Shown here: in pieces, positions 17,756-26,992 of the stretch | Position numbering within the stretch: position 1 is the stretch's first letter | How the letters are laid out: every line of letters starts with the position of its first letter | DNA from: Paenibacillus sp. FSL K6-3182 | GTDB taxonomy: Bacteria > Bacillota > Bacilli > Paenibacillales > Paenibacillaceae | Length of the DNA stretch: 64,000 nt | Direction: 5' to 3' | NCBI RefSeq assembly: GCF_037976325.1 | Contig: NZ_CP150265.1 | Span: 2,103,501-2,167,500 of the forward strand | Translations under genes and position numbers: made by a program | Notes under the pieces: generated by a model | Seen by the model: only the letters and a program-made list of their open reading frames with translations | Told to the model about the DNA's origin: nothing | Database searches by the model: none

Positions 17756-18568
17756 ATGGAGACGCAAAACTTTTTATATGATGCGATACTTTATATTTAC
17801 GCCCTGAGCCTGCTGTTTTATTTCTCCGACTTCATGAATGCAAGTCGGAGAGCGAAACGGATGGGTACAGGGCTGCTTATTTTTGTTTGGGTATTACAGA
17901 CTGGTTACCTTGTTACTCGCATCGTATCTCATTTGCAAATGACGGAAGTATCAACCTTTGAATACTGGTTAGGCTTTTCTTGGCTTTTAGTTACCATTTC
18001 GCTAGTGATCAGTCGATTTATTAAAATTGATTTCATTGTGTTTTTTGTAAATGTTGTTGGTTTTGCGGTGTTGGCGCTTAACCTGTATAGTGACCCTGGA
18101 AATGGCGAGTCGCTTAAAGTTTGGGAAACAACAAGAGAGCTATTATATATTCATATCAGTCTCGTTTTGCTTGCGTATGCTGCATTAACCATAGGCGCTT
18201 TGTTCGCCGGCATGTATTTGTTTTTGCATAATCAGCTGAAACGAAAGCGCTGGTCAAACTTTGTGCGCAGATTGCCAAGCCTCGATATGATTGAGCGTTA
18301 TGGAGATCGAGCAGTCATTGTTGGCGTTCCATTGTTTGCAATGTCGCTTGCGATTGCGGTGACGTCTATACTTGTCGAAAGACGGTTTGCGTTGTTGATT
18401 GACTGGAAGGTACTGTCTTCTTTTGGAACCTTGGTCATGTACATTATTTATGTGTACCAGAGAGCGATGCTCAAACGTCCCGGATTGCAATTGGCCCGCT
18501 TTTATATTATTTCGTTTGGTTTGCTGCTTCTGAATTTGTTTACTAATTATTTCTCCTCCTTTCATTAA
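17756..18568 (+). CDS. hemX: HemX/CcsA-type integral membrane protein
   Basis: A 270-residue polytopic protein with about eight membrane segments and the order of a cytochrome c assembly (CcsA-like) protein. Its place directly after hemA identifies it as HemX, a protein that in B. subtilis lowers HemA abundance. A tryptophan-rich WWD-type heme motif is not evident, so heme handling is not supported by the sequence alone. It starts 22 bases after hemA with GGTGGAGGAG upstream. Confidence 0.85.
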   Translation: METQNFLYDAILYIYALSLLFYFSDFMNASRRAKRMGTGLLIFVWVLQTGYLVTRIVSHLQMTEVSTFEYWLGFSWLLVTISLVISRFIKIDFIVFFVNVVGFAVLALNLYSDPGNGESLKVWETTRELLYIHISLVLLAYAALTIGALFAGMYLFLHNQLKRKRWSNFVRRLPSLDMIERYGDRAVIVGVPLFAMSLAIAVTSILVERRFALLIDWKVLSSFGTLVMYIIYVYQRAMLKRPGLQLARFYIISFGLLLLNLFTNYFSSFH

Positions 18569-18599
18569 CGAGAATTGACTGCTGGAGGCAAGGACGGCA

Positions 18600-19244
18600 A
18601 TGAATGGTTTATATCCAATTTTCATGCAGCTTAAAGGCAAACGCTGCGTTATTATCGGCGGCGGTAGCGTGGCGCAGCGAAAGCTGCAAGGGCTGCTGGC
18701 TGCTGGAGCGGATGAAATATGGGTCATCAGCCCGTCATTAACTCCTCAACTCGTGAGTTTGGCTTCCGACGGGGAAATCAACTGGTTCCAGCGAGAATAC
18801 AATGATGGCGATCTTGCTAGTGCATCGTTAGTGTTTGCGGCAACAAACGATAAACGTTTAAATGCGGAGATTGCGGCCGCCGCTAATCGGCTTGGCATTT
18901 TAGTAAACGCGGTGGATGATGCGGACAAAGGCTCGTTTATTTCACCTTCGATTGTCAGGCGTGGAGATTTGCTGCTGGCGGTTACTGCTTCAGGCGCAAG
19001 CCCGGCGTTGTCTCAGCAAATAAAGAAAGAGCTTGAAGCGCTTTATGGCCCGGAATACGAAGAAATAACGATAGTATTGCGTCGCTTCCGGGAGAAAGTG
19101 CTAAACAGCTTGCTTGATGAACAGGAGAGACAATCCGTGCTGAAGCTTGCGGCCGAAGAGGCAGCGACGCTAAAGCGGATCAATATTGATATGGATGAAT
19201 GGCTGCAAAGCCTGCTTCATCGGATAGACAGGGGGCTTACATAA
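18600..19244 (+). CDS. Precorrin-2 dehydrogenase / sirohydrochlorin ferrochelatase-like (SirC type)
   Basis: A 214-residue protein with an N-terminal Rossmann fold ([14 protein letters not shown] at residues 21-34). It also has the family pattern [19 protein letters not shown] near residues 127-145. This is the NAD-dependent dehydrogenase that converts precorrin-2 to sirohydrochlorin; whether it also inserts iron cannot be read. It sits in the hem operon next to a cobA/hemD fusion, so the operon encodes both methylation and oxidation of the siroheme branch. Its stop codon overlaps the hemC start by one base (TAATG). Confidence 0.88.
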   Translation: MNGLYPIFMQLKGKRCVIIGGGSVAQRKLQGLLAAGADEIWVISPSLTPQLVSLASDGEINWFQREYNDGDLASASLVFAATNDKRLNAEIAAAANRLGILVNAVDDADKGSFISPSIVRRGDLLLAVTASGASPALSQQIKKELEALYGPEYEEITIVLRRFREKVLNSLLDEQERQSVLKLAAEEAATLKRINIDMDEWLQSLLHRIDRGLT

Positions 19245-20215
19245 TGGCAACAACTAACCAAGGACAACGAATTATCGTGGTAGGAACAAGGCAAAGCGCA
19301 CTTGCGCTTACACAAACGGGACAAGTGATCGATGAACTGACACGCATAAGTGAGAAGCATGGGTTTGATTATAAGTTTGAAGTGAAAAAAATAGTAACAA
19401 AAGGTGATCGCATACTTGATGTTACGCTGTCTAAAGTAGGTGGAAAAGGGCTGTTCGTTAAGGAAATCGAACAAGCACTTGCAGACGGTGTAATTGATTT
19501 GGCCGTTCACAGCATGAAGGACATGCCTTATGAGCTTCCGGAAGGGTTAATAAATGGAGCGATTCCAAGACGCGTCGATCCGAGAGATTGCCTTATCACT
19601 CGTGAAGGCGGCGGATTGTCTGAATTGCCTCTAGGTGCGAGAGTGGGAACGAGCAGCCTGCGTAGATCCTGCCAGCTTAAAAACGCGAGACCTGATCTTC
19701 AGCTTGAGTCCATAAGGGGCAATATAGATTCCCGTATTCGCAAATTAGAAACCGAAGGTTTCGATGCGGTTGTGCTTGCTGCAGCTGGTCTGAAACGCAT
19801 GGGATGGGAAGATCGCATATCTGCGAACATTCCTGTTGATGTATGCTTGCCTGCTGTAGGACAAGGCGCACTTGGCATTGAATGCCGCGAGAATGATGAA
19901 CAAGTTCGAGAGCTGCTTTCCCTTCTTAACGATGATGAAACCGAGGTTACGGTACGAGCTGAGCGAAGTTTCCTTGGTTCACTGAATGGTGGATGCCAGG
20001 TGCCGATAGGCGCATATTGCACATTAGGTGATGAGCTCCCAGGCCAAAGCGGGAAACATGAGCTTATCCTGACGGGCATGGTCGGATCGCCGGACGGAGC
20101 AACGCTGCTGAAAGAAGTGATGAAGGGAATTGATCCTGAACAGCTTGGCCGTGATGTTGCAGATGCACTCATTGCACGCGGCGCAGACCGTATTTTAGCT
20201 GAAATTGGGGGATGA
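19244..20215 (+). CDS. hemC: Porphobilinogen deaminase (hydroxymethylbilane synthase)
   Basis: HemC polymerises four porphobilinogens into hydroxymethylbilane. The 323 residues include [11 protein letters not shown] at the N-terminus and the dipyrromethane cofactor attachment Cys251 in NGGCQVPIG. Active-site signatures VKEIEQAL and VHSMKDMP are also visible. The start is ATG 19244, one base overlapping the upstream stop; an upstream in-frame start would overlap sirC by 45 bases and adds no homologous sequence. Translationally coupled to both neighbours. Confidence 0.97.
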   Translation: MATTNQGQRIIVVGTRQSALALTQTGQVIDELTRISEKHGFDYKFEVKKIVTKGDRILDVTLSKVGGKGLFVKEIEQALADGVIDLAVHSMKDMPYELPEGLINGAIPRRVDPRDCLITREGGGLSELPLGARVGTSSLRRSCQLKNARPDLQLESIRGNIDSRIRKLETEGFDAVVLAAAGLKRMGWEDRISANIPVDVCLPAVGQGALGIECRENDEQVRELLSLLNDDETEVTVRAERSFLGSLNGGCQVPIGAYCTLGDELPGQSGKHELILTGMVGSPDGATLLKEVMKGIDPEQLGRDVADALIARGADRILAEIGG

Positions 20216-21789
20216 CGGGCTTGGACAAGGGGAAGGTATATTTAGTTGGCGCCGGACCGGGAGATCCGAAGCTGATTACGGTGCGCGGACTGCAATGCTT
20301 GGAGGAATGTGAGGTTGTCGTTTACGATCGCTTGGCAAGCCCGAGATTGCTCCGGTACGTGAAGCCGGGAGCGGAGAGAATTTACGTCGGCAAGCTGCCA
20401 GACCGTCATACGATGAAGCAGGAGGAAATCAACCAGCTTCTTGTCGATTTGGCGCTGGAAGGCAAGATCGTTACTCGTCTGAAAGGCGGAGATCCTACGA
20501 TTTTTGGACGAGTTGGAGAAGAAGCCGAGCTTCTTTATGATAACGGAATCGAGTTCGAAATCGTGCCAGGCATTACCTCGGCAATCGCAGTTCCCGCTTA
20601 CGCAGGCATTCCAGTCACACATCGTGATATGGCATCATCCTTGTCCATTATTACGGGTCATGAGAGTCCGGATAAGCTTGACCGCTCCATTCATTGGGAT
20701 AAAGTAACGAATGCTACGGGAACCCTTATTTTTCTAATGGGTGTCGCCAAAATAGGATATATTTCTGATCAGCTCATGAAGCATGGCAAGCCGCCGCAAA
20801 CGCCAGTTGCGCTTATTCGCTGGGGAACGAGAGTTGAGCAGCGTACCATTGTTGGCACACTGGAAACCATTGAGGGGATTGTCAAAGCAGCGAATTTTCA
20901 GCCGCCTGCCGTCATTGTGGTAGGCGACGTTGTACTGCAGAGAGAGAAGCTGAAGTGGTATGAGAACAAGCCGCTATTTGGCTTGCGTATACTAGTTACA
21001 CGAGCTAGAGCACAGGCAAGCGAGCTAGCTGAACAGATTGAAACGCTTGGCGGGGAGCCTTGCGAGTTTCCAGTCATTGAAACGATTGAACCAACGGACC
21101 CCGTTGTTGTAGCTAACTTGAAGGAACAGTTGGAGCAGGCAGAACAATATGAGTGGCTAATGTTTACGAGCGTAAACGGCGTGGAGTACTTTTTTGAATG
21201 GCTGCGTAAATTTAATATCGATATTAGGAGATTTTTTGGTGCGAGAATTGCAGCAGTTGGTCCTAAGACAGCTGAGGCGCTTGCAAAGCGCGGCTTAGTG
21301 GTTGATGAGCTGCCTGTAAAGTTCCATGCGGAAGGCTTGCTGGACAAGCTGGCGCCGCAGCTGAAGGCAGGAGAGAGAGTGCTGCTGCCTCGAGGAGATC
21401 TTGCACGCGAGGTATTGCCCCGTGAGCTGAAGGCAATGGGACTTGTGCCAACGGAAATCGATGTTTATGAAACGGTCATTGTCGATGAACAGGATGAGCT
21501 TGCCCTCGAATGGATTCGCGAAAAAGAAATTCACATGATTACATTCACTAGTTCATCGACGGTGACCAATTTGCTTGAGGTATTGAGACGCAAGGGCATT
21601 TCAGATCCAGTACAACTATTATCGGACATTCCCATTGCGAGTATTGGCCCGCTAACAACGAAGACTGCACTAGAAGCAGGCTTGAAGGTTGCTATTGAGC
21701 CAGAAGATTCAACGCTGGATAGTATGCTTAAAGCAATCGTTGATTATCAGCAAAAACAACTTGCTAAGCTAGTCGAGGAGGAATACTAA
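20212..21789 (+). CDS. Fused uroporphyrinogen-III C-methyltransferase / uroporphyrinogen-III synthase
   Basis: A 525-residue two-domain enzyme. Residues about 7-250 are a SUMT (CobA) methyltransferase: [33 protein letters not shown] and [16 protein letters not shown] are its signatures. It makes precorrin-2 using AdoMet. Residues about 258-525 are uroporphyrinogen-III synthase (HemD): [24 protein letters not shown] and [10 protein letters not shown]. The fusion places the branch point between heme and siroheme on one chain. It overlaps hemC by four bases (ATGA) and is followed directly by hemB. Separate cobA and hemD genes are the rule in B. subtilis. Confidence 0.95.
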   Translation: MTGLDKGKVYLVGAGPGDPKLITVRGLQCLEECEVVVYDRLASPRLLRYVKPGAERIYVGKLPDRHTMKQEEINQLLVDLALEGKIVTRLKGGDPTIFGRVGEEAELLYDNGIEFEIVPGITSAIAVPAYAGIPVTHRDMASSLSIITGHESPDKLDRSIHWDKVTNATGTLIFLMGVAKIGYISDQLMKHGKPPQTPVALIRWGTRVEQRTIVGTLETIEGIVKAANFQPPAVIVVGDVVLQREKLKWYENKPLFGLRILVTRARAQASELAEQIETLGGEPCEFPVIETIEPTDPVVVANLKEQLEQAEQYEWLMFTSVNGVEYFFEWLRKFNIDIRRFFGARIAAVGPKTAEALAKRGLVVDELPVKFHAEGLLDKLAPQLKAGERVLLPRGDLAREVLPRELKAMGLVPTEIDVYETVIVDEQDELALEWIREKEIHMITFTSSSTVTNLLEVLRRKGISDPVQLLSDIPIASIGPLTTKTALEAGLKVAIEPEDSTLDSMLKAIVDYQQKQLAKLVEEEY

Positions 21790-22791
21790 GTGATGAGTTT
21801 CCCAACAGTAAGAAATCGCAGATTACGCAAAACGTCTGCTCTTCGGAGCATGGTAAGAGAAACTGTGCTGAGTGTAAATGATTTTATATATCCGATCTTC
21901 GTTACGCATGGTGTAAATATAAAAGAAGAAATTCCATCTATGCCGGGTGTATACCACCTGTCGATGGATCTTTTGGAGAAAGAGATTCGTGAAGTGGTTG
22001 CTTGCGGCATTCAATCGGTGCTGCTGTTCGGCCTTCCTGAATATAAAGATGCTTTGGGATCTTCGGCTTATGATGCGAACGGTATCGTTCAACAAGCGAT
22101 AAAAGCAGTGAAGAAGTGGGCTCCGGAGCTTGTTGTTGTCGCGGACACTTGTTTATGCCAATTTACCGACCACGGTCATTGCGGCATCGTACATTTGCAT
22201 GAGGAGACAGGCATAGCGGAAGTGGATAATGACTCCTCGCTTGATCTGCTCGTACAAACGGCTGTATCGCAAGCGGAAGCAGGAGCAGACATTATCGCAC
22301 CTTCCAATATGATGGACGGCTTTGTGCTTGCAATTCGTGAAGGATTAGATGATGCTGGCTTTAGTGACGTACCGATTATGTCTTACTCTGTTAAATTTTC
22401 TTCGGCTTACTACGGCCCTTTCCGTGATGCCGCACATTCGGCTCCACAATTCGGCGACCGCAAAACATACCAGATGGACCCAGCTAACGTACGCGAGGCG
22501 CTTCGTGAAGCAGAGTCAGATATTGCTGAGGGTGCCGATATGCTAATGGTCAAGCCTGCTCTAGCTTACTTGGATATTTTGAGGCTGCTTAAGGATAAAT
22601 ATAATTTACCGGTTGTCGCTTATAACGTGAGCGCCGAATACTCGATGGTGAAAGCCGCTGCAGCTAATGGCTGGATTGATGAGCAATCGATCGTTCTAGA
22701 AACCTTGCTAGGCATGAAGCGTGCTGGTGCTGATCTCATTATCACGTACCACGCAAAGGATGCGGCACGTTGGTTGAAGGGAGAGGGGTAA
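21790..22791 (+). CDS. hemB: Delta-aminolevulinic acid dehydratase (porphobilinogen synthase)
   Basis: HemB condenses two aminolevulinates to porphobilinogen. The 333 residues show the zinc-binding cysteine cluster in [15 protein letters not shown] (near residue 118) and the Schiff-base lysines in [14 protein letters not shown] and [10 protein letters not shown]. Two starts are possible: GTG at 21790 (8 bases after GAGGAGG) or ATG at 21793 (11 bases). It begins immediately after the cobA/hemD stop, inside the hem operon. Confidence 0.98.
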   Translation: MMSFPTVRNRRLRKTSALRSMVRETVLSVNDFIYPIFVTHGVNIKEEIPSMPGVYHLSMDLLEKEIREVVACGIQSVLLFGLPEYKDALGSSAYDANGIVQQAIKAVKKWAPELVVVADTCLCQFTDHGHCGIVHLHEETGIAEVDNDSSLDLLVQTAVSQAEAGADIIAPSNMMDGFVLAIREGLDDAGFSDVPIMSYSVKFSSAYYGPFRDAAHSAPQFGDRKTYQMDPANVREALREAESDIAEGADMLMVKPALAYLDILRLLKDKYNLPVVAYNVSAEYSMVKAAAANGWIDEQSIVLETLLGMKRAGADLIITYHAKDAARWLKGEG

Positions 22792-22795
22792 GCAG

Positions 22796-24097
22796 ATGAG
22801 TGAACAATCGAACCTTAGAAATGATGCGCGCTCAGTAGAAGCTTTCGAAAGAGCAAAAAAAGTAATGCCAGGCGGTGTAAACAGCCCGGTTAGAGCATTC
22901 AAATCAGTGGGCTTGAACCCTGTCTATATGGAGCGGGGAGAAGGCAGCCGCATTTATGATATCGATGGCAACAGCTATATCGATTATGTAGCATCATGGG
23001 GCCCTCTCATTATGGGGCATGCCCATCCTGAAGTGATCGAAGCGATTAAACGTACGGCAGAGAAGGGGACAAGCTTCGGCGCCCCAACAGAGCTTGAAAC
23101 ATTGATGGCTGAGCTTGTTTGCGAGCGAGTGCCTTCAGTTGATATCGTTCGCATGGTTAACTCCGGTACGGAAGCGACGATGAGCGCCATTCGGCTTGCT
23201 CGCGGTTATACGAAACGAAGCAGGATTTTGAAATTCGAAGGCTCATATCATGGTCATGCGGATAGCTTGCTCATTAAAGCAGGCTCAGGCGTTGCGACGC
23301 TTGGCCTGCCTGACAGCCCGGGTGTACCGGAGCATGTAGCTTCGCATACGATTACGGTACCATACAACGATATTGAATCCGTAAAGCTTGCTTTCGAAAA
23401 ATTCGGTGAGGAAATTGCTTGTGTCATCGTTGAACCGGTAGCTGGCAACATGGGCGTTGTTCCGCCATTGCCTGGTTTCTTGCAAGGATTACGCGACATT
23501 ACAACGCAGTACGGTACGGTTCTTATTTTTGACGAGGTAATGACGGGCTTCCGTGTTGGTTATAACTGCGCGCAAGGACTTTACGGTATTACTCCAGACC
23601 TTACTTGCTTCGGCAAAGTTATTGGCGGCGGATTGCCAGTCGGCGCATACGGCGGCAAACGGGAGCTTATGGAGATGATTGCACCGAGCGGACCTATCTA
23701 TCAAGCGGGAACCTTATCAGGCAATCCGCTTGCGATGGCGGCAGGTTATGCAACATTGAATCTGCTAACCCCTGAAGTGTATGAGCATATGGAGCGTCAA
23801 GCGGTTAGGCTGCAGCTTGGTTTTGAAGCGAATGCGCGCAAACATGGCATTGCAAATACGATTAACCGTGTTGGATCGATGGTTTGTCCGTTCTTCACGG
23901 ATACGTTTGTCATCAATTTCGAAACGGCAAAAACATCCGATCTAGAGCGCTTTAAGGCTTATTTTGCGGCGATGCTTGATTTGGGTGTAAGCATTGCTCC
24001 TTCACAATTTGAAGGCATGTTTGTTTCCGGGGTTCATACGAATGAGGACATAGATGCGACAATTGAAGCGCATGATATTGCGTTTAGCCGCTTGTAA
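22796..24097 (+). CDS. hemL: Glutamate-1-semialdehyde 2,1-aminomutase
   Basis: HemL, a PLP enzyme, converts glutamate-1-semialdehyde to 5-aminolevulinate. The 433 residues begin with the family signature [12 protein letters not shown]. They carry the PLP region [10 protein letters not shown] and the Schiff-base lysine in [17 protein letters not shown] near residue 269. It is 4 bases after hemB and is the last gene of the tetrapyrrole cluster. No clear terminator lies in the next 86 bases, so transcription may continue. Confidence 0.98.
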   Translation: MSEQSNLRNDARSVEAFERAKKVMPGGVNSPVRAFKSVGLNPVYMERGEGSRIYDIDGNSYIDYVASWGPLIMGHAHPEVIEAIKRTAEKGTSFGAPTELETLMAELVCERVPSVDIVRMVNSGTEATMSAIRLARGYTKRSRILKFEGSYHGHADSLLIKAGSGVATLGLPDSPGVPEHVASHTITVPYNDIESVKLAFEKFGEEIACVIVEPVAGNMGVVPPLPGFLQGLRDITTQYGTVLIFDEVMTGFRVGYNCAQGLYGITPDLTCFGKVIGGGLPVGAYGGKRELMEMIAPSGPIYQAGTLSGNPLAMAAGYATLNLLTPEVYEHMERQAVRLQLGFEANARKHGIANTINRVGSMVCPFFTDTFVINFETAKTSDLERFKAYFAAMLDLGVSIAPSQFEGMFVSGVHTNEDIDATIEAHDIAFSRL

Positions 24098-24183
24098 TAT
24101 CACTGTATTTTGAAATAAAGGTAAGAGGCTCGTAAGGAAGCGAAGACGTTTTTTGCTTCGTTTACGATTGGGAGGAACGTTAT

Positions 24184-25185
24184 ATGATTGATGGTCAGAT
24201 GAAGAGGAATGGACAATGGCTGGAGTTAGACTGGCTTGCTCTTGGCGCTGCGTCCTCTGATACCATTAATCCTGAATCGGAAAAGGATCCGGCAGCAACG
24301 CCGGAGCTTGCGCAGCCGCGGGCTGGCAGTCATCCGCACCTTGTGCGTCAGTGGCTGCTGGCCCGTTCCTTTTTTCCGCAGAAGTGGATTAATCGGTTGT
24401 TTTCAATTGGAGGCATTCAGTGGAACGGGGAGCATCTGCAGCTGCTTGCTTTCCCGCCAGTAGATCCGCGCAGTGATGCTTCATATCGTCACCTGCGCAG
24501 GGATACTAAACTAAATATGCCAGATGTGTTATATGAAGACGATTTCTGCATCGTATTTGACAAGCCAGCTGGCATGGCAGTGCATGGATCATCTCCCGGT
24601 CAAAGCGGAACGCTGGATGAGGCGGCGGCATGGCATCTTTTGAGCCAAGGCGATCCGCTGAATATACGTCATATCCACAGGCTGGATGATGATACGTCTG
24701 GTCCCGTTTTATATGCAAAAAATGATTTGGCCCAGTGGAAGCTTGATGAGGCGATGAGAGCGAAAGCGATAGACAGACAATATATGGCTGTCGTTCAAGG
24801 CCGAATGTCAAAGCTTTCGGGTACGATTAATATGCCAATAGGGAAGGATCGACATCAACCGGCAAGGCGCAGAGTTTCAGAAAACGGCGATCTAGCAATT
24901 AGCCATTACGAGGTTGTGGCAGCAAATTCTCGATCGTCACTAATACGTGTAAAGCTTGAGACAGGACGAACGCATCAAATTCGGGTTCACTTAAGTCATA
25001 TTGGACATCCGCTGCTTGGAGACGGTCTGTATGGAGGTAGCACAGCACAGTTGAAGCATCAAGCGCTGCATGGGGAAAAGCTTGTTTTTCCTCATCCTCT
25101 GACCGACTCGCTAATAGAAGCAGCCTCGCCTTGGCCGCAATGGCTGATGCAGCTTTCAGAAGAGATGGAGTTCCGTTCAAAATGA
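24184..25185 (+). CDS. RluA-family pseudouridine synthase
   Basis: A 333-residue RNA pseudouridine synthase. The catalytic motif is HRLDDDTSGPVLYAK near residue 161, with the Asp of HRLDxxTSG as nucleophile. C-terminal RLU signatures LETGRTHQIRVHLSHIGHPLLGD are visible in parts. The N-terminal 100 residues are divergent and could hold a degenerate S4-like domain. Target uridines cannot be assigned. It lies between hemL and spoVID, a position that holds no such gene in B. subtilis. The start has GGGAGGAACG upstream. Confidence 0.92.
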   Translation: MIDGQMKRNGQWLELDWLALGAASSDTINPESEKDPAATPELAQPRAGSHPHLVRQWLLARSFFPQKWINRLFSIGGIQWNGEHLQLLAFPPVDPRSDASYRHLRRDTKLNMPDVLYEDDFCIVFDKPAGMAVHGSSPGQSGTLDEAAAWHLLSQGDPLNIRHIHRLDDDTSGPVLYAKNDLAQWKLDEAMRAKAIDRQYMAVVQGRMSKLSGTINMPIGKDRHQPARRRVSENGDLAISHYEVVAANSRSSLIRVKLETGRTHQIRVHLSHIGHPLLGDGLYGGSTAQLKHQALHGEKLVFPHPLTDSLIEAASPWPQWLMQLSEEMEFRSK

Positions 25186-25188
25186 TAG

Positions 25189-25218
25189 TCATGCTCCTGC
25201 CCAACCTACCATATAGAT
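25189..25218 (+). promoter_or_regulatory. Weak sigma-E-like promoter before spoVID
   Basis: TCATGCT, 14 bases, then CATATAGAT partly resembles the sigma-E boxes. B. subtilis spoVID is sigma-E controlled. Visual match with several mismatches. Confidence 0.25.
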
Positions 25219-25274
25219 AAGTAGTGAATGTAACGTTAGACCAAGCATTCAGTATGAGAGGGGAGGATTTAGGC

Positions 25275-26576
25275 GTGTCGGATCAAACGAACGGATTACG
25301 TTTTGATGTGTATGAGCGCGTCCACTTGCCCGATGATGTTGCGGCAATTGACGAGTTGGAGGAAATTGAGCTTGTTCCTCGTATTCAAGTTATCGATCAA
25401 GGGGACCATGCCGTGCTTAGAGGGCAGCTTCTGCTTAGCGGGGTATATAGGAGTCAAACTGATTCCGAAAACTCCCTGACGCTGGAGCACTGGATACCGG
25501 TCGAAATAACGCTGCCAATGAACCGAATATCACGGCTGGATGATATTTCGATTGAAATTGACAATTTTGACGTCGATCTTTTGTCTGCTCGCACATTAAA
25601 CATTACAGGTGTTCTTTCTTTGCGTGGTATTTCTGCTCAGCCTATTCAGGAGCCGGAGGACATTTGGCGAGAAGAACCTTTTACTGTCATTCATCAACGG
25701 GAAGTTTATGATGAACGAGCCGTGGAAGCTTTTAATGGTCAAAATGCCGCTATTGAACAATCGTACATAGCGGAAGAACTTGAGCTTGCTGCGCAAGAGG
25801 AGATTTCAAACGAGCAAATAGCCGGTGCATCGGATGAGCCTGAGGAAGCAACCGTAACAATCTCTTCCTCATCTTCAGGTGGAGGCTGGTCATCTTCGCA
25901 GTTATTCGCATCTCCTGCTCCGCAGGAAGAGGATGTGGAGAGCCAAGAAGATGAGAGAGAAATTTCACTATCTTCTCAGCAAACAAGCAACGAGGGCTGG
26001 TTAGCAACATCCTCGCCGTTTGCAAATGATTCCGCAGTGATTCCACTAGTTGAAGCAGCAAGCGAGCAAGTACTGGCGGAGGAACGTGAAGAGCTGGTAC
26101 AAATCGATGCTCCAATAGCTCAAATAGCTCAAATAGCTCCAGTAGCAGAGGCTTTCCCGCAGCAGCAGAGTCCTGTTCCAGAGCAGGAAAAGCAGGAGCC
26201 GCGTATCGCAATTACAAACAAGCAGCCGCAAGAGGGTTCTGGTTTGGCAGGAGATGTCGGCATTCTCACGCTGCTTCAGACGAGTCGGCGTGAACAAGCA
26301 GCACGTCAGGCGGCAGAACAGGTAGTCGCTCAGCAACGGGCAGATGAGGAAGCGAGAGTACAGGCTTCCGGCGATGAGATTGAGTGGAAAAACTTATTTC
26401 TGGGCAAACGCTCGGAAGATAAGGAATTTAAGAAAATTCGGATGTGTATTGTGCAGCGGGACGAGACGCTTGATGTCATCGCTACACGCTATAGCATGAA
26501 TCCGAGGGAAATTGTAATGTATAACCGATTGGACGACTCAAGTGTGTCGGAAGGACAGCTGTTATACATTCCATAG
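25275..26576 (+). CDS. spoVID: Stage VI sporulation protein D
   Basis: SpoVID coats the forespore and brings the inner coat protein SafA to its surface. The 433-residue chain has three parts. The folded N-terminal domain spans about residues 1-150 (beginning SDQTNGLRFDVYERVHLP). A long Glu/Gln/Ser-rich low-complexity middle follows. The C-terminal LysM motif occupies about the last 48 residues, closing in NRLDDSSVSEGQLLYIP. The start is GTG 25275 with GGGGAGGA upstream; an in-frame start 51 bases earlier lacks a site. Its place between the hem operon and valS is the same as in B. subtilis. A SafA-like gene lies in this window at 52.5 kb. Confidence 0.92.
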   Translation: MSDQTNGLRFDVYERVHLPDDVAAIDELEEIELVPRIQVIDQGDHAVLRGQLLLSGVYRSQTDSENSLTLEHWIPVEITLPMNRISRLDDISIEIDNFDVDLLSARTLNITGVLSLRGISAQPIQEPEDIWREEPFTVIHQREVYDERAVEAFNGQNAAIEQSYIAEELELAAQEEISNEQIAGASDEPEEATVTISSSSSGGGWSSSQLFASPAPQEEDVESQEDEREISLSSQQTSNEGWLATSSPFANDSAVIPLVEAASEQVLAEEREELVQIDAPIAQIAQIAPVAEAFPQQQSPVPEQEKQEPRIAITNKQPQEGSGLAGDVGILTLLQTSRREQAARQAAEQVVAQQRADEEARVQASGDEIEWKNLFLGKRSEDKEFKKIRMCIVQRDETLDVIATRYSMNPREIVMYNRLDDSSVSEGQLLYIP

Positions 26577-26591
26577 AGGCTTCTGTAACGA

Positions 26592-26634
26592 AAATGCCCC
26601 TATTGCTCATTAATTTGAGCGATAGGGGCATTTC
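26592..26634 (+). terminator. Terminator after spoVID
   Basis: AAATGCCCCTAT pairs with ATAGGGGCATTT, with a nested GCTC/GAGC pair. Confidence 0.8.
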
Positions 26635-26649
26635 TTGCTTCTGCCGAGG

Positions 26650-26678
26650 TTGACTCAGCTCAGCAACAAAGGTATGAT
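26650..26678 (+). promoter_or_regulatory. Sigma-A promoter for the valS T-box transcript
   Basis: TTGACT at 26650-26655 and TATGAT at 26673-26678, spacer 17. Confidence 0.8.
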
Positions 26679-26699
26679 AAAAGTATATATGTGTTATAA

Positions 26700-26960
26700 C
26701 GACATTGATGGGGAATAGTAGGCAGCAAAGCCTTCAGAGAGTGGAACCGTTACGCTGAGAGGTTCTGCAGGAAGTGACTGCTACGAGTCGCCCCGGAGTT
26801 GCCTGAGCCAAGTAGGAGCAACCTGTGCTCTACCGAAGTCAGGCCGGCCGCAGCCGTTATCTGTTTGAGTGCCATGCGGATACATTTCGCGTGGAACAAA
26901 GGTGGTACCACGGAAGCTTAACCTTTCGTCCTTTATGATAAGGGCGGCAGGTTTTTTTTG
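26700..26960 (+). ncRNA. T-box leader, valine-specific
   Basis: A tRNA-sensing leader upstream of valS. Stem I shows the AGAGAG and GCTGAGAG landmarks at about 26735-26763. A GTC at 26787-26789 just before CGCCCCGGAG is in the usual specifier position and codes for valine. The T-box sequence AACAAAGGTGGTACCACGG is at 26895-26913. The terminator (ACCTTTCGTCC against GGGCGGCAGGT, then eight T) is at about 26921-26959. Uncharged tRNA-Val would stabilise the antiterminator and switch on valS. This fills most of the 416-base gap before valS. Confidence 0.93.
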
Positions 26961-26992
26961 TTTTTGTAGATCGATTTATGGAGGATGGACGA

